Assembly (NCBI GenBank): GCA_963795775.1
Contig: CAWCJL010000001.1
Span: 196,391 to 260,390, forward strand
Direction: 5' to 3'
Length of the DNA stretch: 64,000 nucleotides
DNA from: CAWCJL01 sp963795775
Lineage (GTDB): Bacteria; Acidobacteriota; Terriglobia; Terriglobales; Acidobacteriaceae
Shown: positions 61,984-64,000 of the stretch, piece after piece
Position numbering within the stretch: position 1 is the first letter of the stretch
Layout of the letters: each line of letters opens with the position of its first letter
The notes under the pieces: generated by a model
Databases searched by the model: none
Told to the model about the DNA's origin: nothing
What the model saw: only the letters and a program-made list of their open reading frames with translations
Position numbers and translations under genes: made by a program

Positions 61984-63181
61984 CTAATCAGCGGCTGAGG
62001 GGTGCAACGGGTTTGCGACCTTGTGCGAGCGGCGTACCAGCGGAGAAGCGGCCGCCAGGACGCAGCAGAGTACGATGACGGCGACGAAAATGCGGCTGAC
62101 GCCCTCCTGCTGTCCGAGGAAGCCGAGAGCGGGCGGCCCGGCGAGCAGTCCGGCGTAACCGAGTCCCACGGCAGTGGCCAGGCCGGCGCCCGGAGCCACG
62201 CCCGGCACCTGGCCGGCGGTGCGATACAGCACGGGGGAAGAGTTGGCCAGTCCGATGCCGACGAGCGCGAAGCCGCATAGTGTGATTGGCAGGTTATGCG
62301 TGGCCAGCACGAGCCCCAGCCCAAATGCCGCCGTGAGGCCGCCAAATAGCAGGGCGCGCATCTCGCCCAGTTGCGCCACGACCCGGTCTCCGGTCAGGCG
62401 GCCGGCTACCATGGCAGCGGCGAATGCGGTGTAGCCATAGCCGACGACGCCTTCGCCGAGCCCACGCGCAATGCGGAGAAATATGGCGCTCCAGTCAGCG
62501 ATGGATCCCTCGGAAATCATGGCGACAAACACCAGCGTGCCTAACAGGAGCAGACGGCGTTGCGGCCGGATGGCGTGGGCGCGTGCGCGCGGCCCCTCCT
62601 CCGCATGCGTGAGCAGGGAGGGCGCGGCGGCGAGCATAACTGCCAGAAGAACAACCGCGATGCCGCCGGTGAGCAGCGAAGGACGTGCGTGCGCCGACAG
62701 GAGGAAGCTGGTGAGCGCCGAGCCGGCGAAGGCCCCGATGCTCCACAAGCCCGTGCAGCAGTGAGATAGTGCGGCGCCCGAGGCGTTCCTCTACGGCAAT
62801 GCCCTGCGAGTTCATGGCCACGTCCATCGTGGCGCCGGCCAGCCCGAAACAGAAGAGCGCTGCGGCCATCCACGAGGCGGTGGGGGTGAGCACGGTAGCG
62901 AGCAGGGCAAAGGGAAACAGGCAACCCGCGATCACGGTCACGCTGCGGCTGCCCACTCTAGAAGTCAGCGAGCCGGCCAGCGGCATGGCCACGATCGCGC
63001 CGAGTCCGCTCAGCAGCAGCACGGCGCCAAGCTGCGCTGTGTTGAGGTGAAGCGCGCGTGCGCGGTCCGGGATGTGCGGCGCCCATGCACCCACGACAGT
63101 TCCATTTGCCAGGAAGAAAGCGGCGGTTGCGGCCTGGGCGCGGCGTATGCGGCGAGGTGCCTCGGTGAGCTGAGACTGCAA
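61984..63181 (-). pseudogene. MFS transporter split by a 1-base frameshift
   Basis: A major facilitator of about 398 residues if repaired. The N-terminal part (63181 down to about 62749) has helices 1-5 with MPLAGSLTSRVGSRSV and ends ISLLHGL. The C-terminal part (62745 to 61984) resumes WSIGAFAGSALTSFLL and has helices 6-12. At the junction the coding strand reads GGGCTTGTGGAGC; GGGCTGTGGAGC would restore the frame, so one T in a TT pair is extra (aa at 62747-62748). It probably begins at the TTG at 63181. The gene is either inactive or has an assembly error. The substrate is unknown. Confidence 0.85.
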
Positions 63182-63352
63182 TGTTCTGGACCGCCCTTCA
63201 GGTGGGCCGTTGCGAGGGTACCTGCCCGATGCTTACACTCGGGTGGATGCGCCCGGAGCGGAACCTTTCTGCGGAAGTTCGGAATTCGTGATTTATTTGA
63301 GTAGGCGCGCTCGAGTCCTGTTGCTTGCGCAGCGCCCGGGGAGAGCGTGCGC

Positions 63353-64000
63353 ATGGATGTTGCACTGACGGCGGCGGAGGCCCGGGTCCTGGGATCGCTG
63401 CTCGAAAAAGAGACAACGACGCCGGAATATTATCCGCTCTCGCTGAATGCGCTGGTCAACGCGTGCAATCAGCGATCGAACCGGAATCCCGTGATGGATC
63501 TCGATGAGAACGCGGTGCGCAGTGCGCTCGCTGGCCTCGAAGAGAACGGGCTGGGGGCACCGCTGCGGGGCTCCGAGTCGCGCGTGCCCAAGTACGAACA
63601 TCGCCTGCAGGAGTGCTTCAACCTGCGCCGCGGCGAGGCGGCCCTGCTATGCGTGCTGCTGCTGCGCGGCCCGCAGACGCCGGGCGAATTGCGCGGCCGC
63701 AGCGAGCGCATGCACAGCTTTGCGGAACTGGAAGACGTGCAGTCCACGCTGCAGCGGCTGATGGAACGGGAGCCGCCGCTGGTCCGGGCAATGCCGCGCG
63801 AGCCGGGCACAAAGGAGGTCCGCTACCAGGAACTGCTGTCGGCCCCAGCGCACGACCGCGTGCGTGCCGCTGCGCAGAGCGGCGACGAACCGCGAGCAGC
63901 AGAGGTGCCGAGCGGCGATCTGGCCGAAGAGGTGCAGCGGCTTCATGACGAGGTCCGCCAATTGCGCGAACGCTTGTCAGCACTTGAGGGGAGGCTCGCG
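63353..64000 (+). CDS. YceH-family (DUF480) protein, 3' end beyond the window
   Basis: The frame is open from the ATG at 63353 to the last base (216 codons) with no stop. LTAAEARVLGSLLEKETTTPEYYPLSLNALVNACNQRSNRNPV (residues ~4-46) is the YceH signature, followed by two winged-helix-like segments (SRVPKYEHRLQE; LLRGPQTPGELRGRSERMHSF). The end is a coiled coil (EEVQRLHDEVRQLRERLSALEGRLA), as in the family, so few residues should be missing. Molecular function unknown. A longer reading with an earlier start is not needed. Confidence 0.88.
   Translation, partial: MDVALTAAEARVLGSLLEKETTTPEYYPLSLNALVNACNQRSNRNPVMDLDENAVRSALAGLEENGLGAPLRGSESRVPKYEHRLQECFNLRRGEAALLCVLLLRGPQTPGELRGRSERMHSFAELEDVQSTLQRLMEREPPLVRAMPREPGTKEVRYQELLSAPAHDRVRAAAQSGDEPRAAEVPSGDLAEEVQRLHDEVRQLRERLSALEGRLA

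Noticed and set aside
1..64000. tRNA, rRNA or prophage genes
   Set aside because: Intergenic stretches were read for cloverleaf ends, rRNA motifs and phage genes and none was convincing; a covariance-model scan would settle it.

Overview
The window is GC-rich (roughly 60-65% by eye), tightly packed bacterial chromosome. Several traits point to an acidobacterium of the Terriglobales/Acidobacteriaceae type. These are an orphan 'acidobacterial duplicated' FtsX/MacB permease without an ATPase, several PIG-L deacetylases including a ~990-residue secreted one, a carboxypeptidase-regulatory-like surface protein, a futalosine-pathway MqnA, and an EF-P and an S16 of acidobacterial type. This assignment comes from protein family recognition, not from a database search. 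No rRNA, tRNA, CRISPR array, prophage or intact insertion sequence was seen. One structural RNA, the small SRP RNA, is present at 5600-5696.

Layout. 0.1-2.5 kb: pgpA, yacG and a frameshifted rimO (minus strand). 2.6-5.6 kb: bactofilin, a Tat-exported carboxylesterase, and a small unknown gene whose start overlaps the stop of a degraded, possibly Rhs-like, fragment. 5.6-15.1 kb: housekeeping genes (SRP RNA, fabH, a DedA-like membrane protein, mqnA, a RelE-toxin remnant, dprA, topA, a small secreted protein, a DUF427 protein, apt, acylphosphatase, efp). 15.3-25.4 kb: a Tat-exported beta-helix protein, a Pro/Ala-rich exported protein, a methyltransferase, a translationally coupled DHH-exonuclease/UV-endonuclease pair, a type II NADH dehydrogenase, and a protein with a histone-H1-like tail. 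25.5-31.3 kb: six same-strand genes forming a sugar-conjugate cluster (two glycosyltransferases, a sugar nucleotidyltransferase, a PIG-L deacetylase, a GNAT/BioF2-like acyltransferase and a DxD protein). 31.5-47.1 kb: the orphan permease, two outer-membrane barrel proteins, DinB, a giant PIG-L protein, an APC permease, a hydratase, the MsrP/MsrQ methionine-sulfoxide repair pair, a carboxypeptidase-regulatory-like protein and a third PIG-L protein. 47.1-54.0 kb: rnhB, two exported proteins, then the ribosomal operon rpsP-khpA-rimM-trmD-pdxH-rplS. 54.6-64.0 kb: a DUF892 ferritin-like protein, an aldo/keto reductase, a three-gene minus-strand unit that starts with a secreted protein made almost wholly of a 19-residue repeat, a PilZ protein with an atypical response regulator, a MarR regulator, two MFS transporters (one frameshifted) and the start of a YceH-family gene running off the edge.

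The least explained parts are three. The first is the secreted 7-fold repeat protein at 57941-58477 and the two membrane proteins behind it. The second is the six-gene glycoconjugate cluster. The third is the DHH-exonuclease/UV-endonuclease couple, which could form a compact alternative excision-repair unit. Two conserved genes (rimO and an MFS transporter) are each broken by one extra base in a two-base run; this could be real decay or assembly error.
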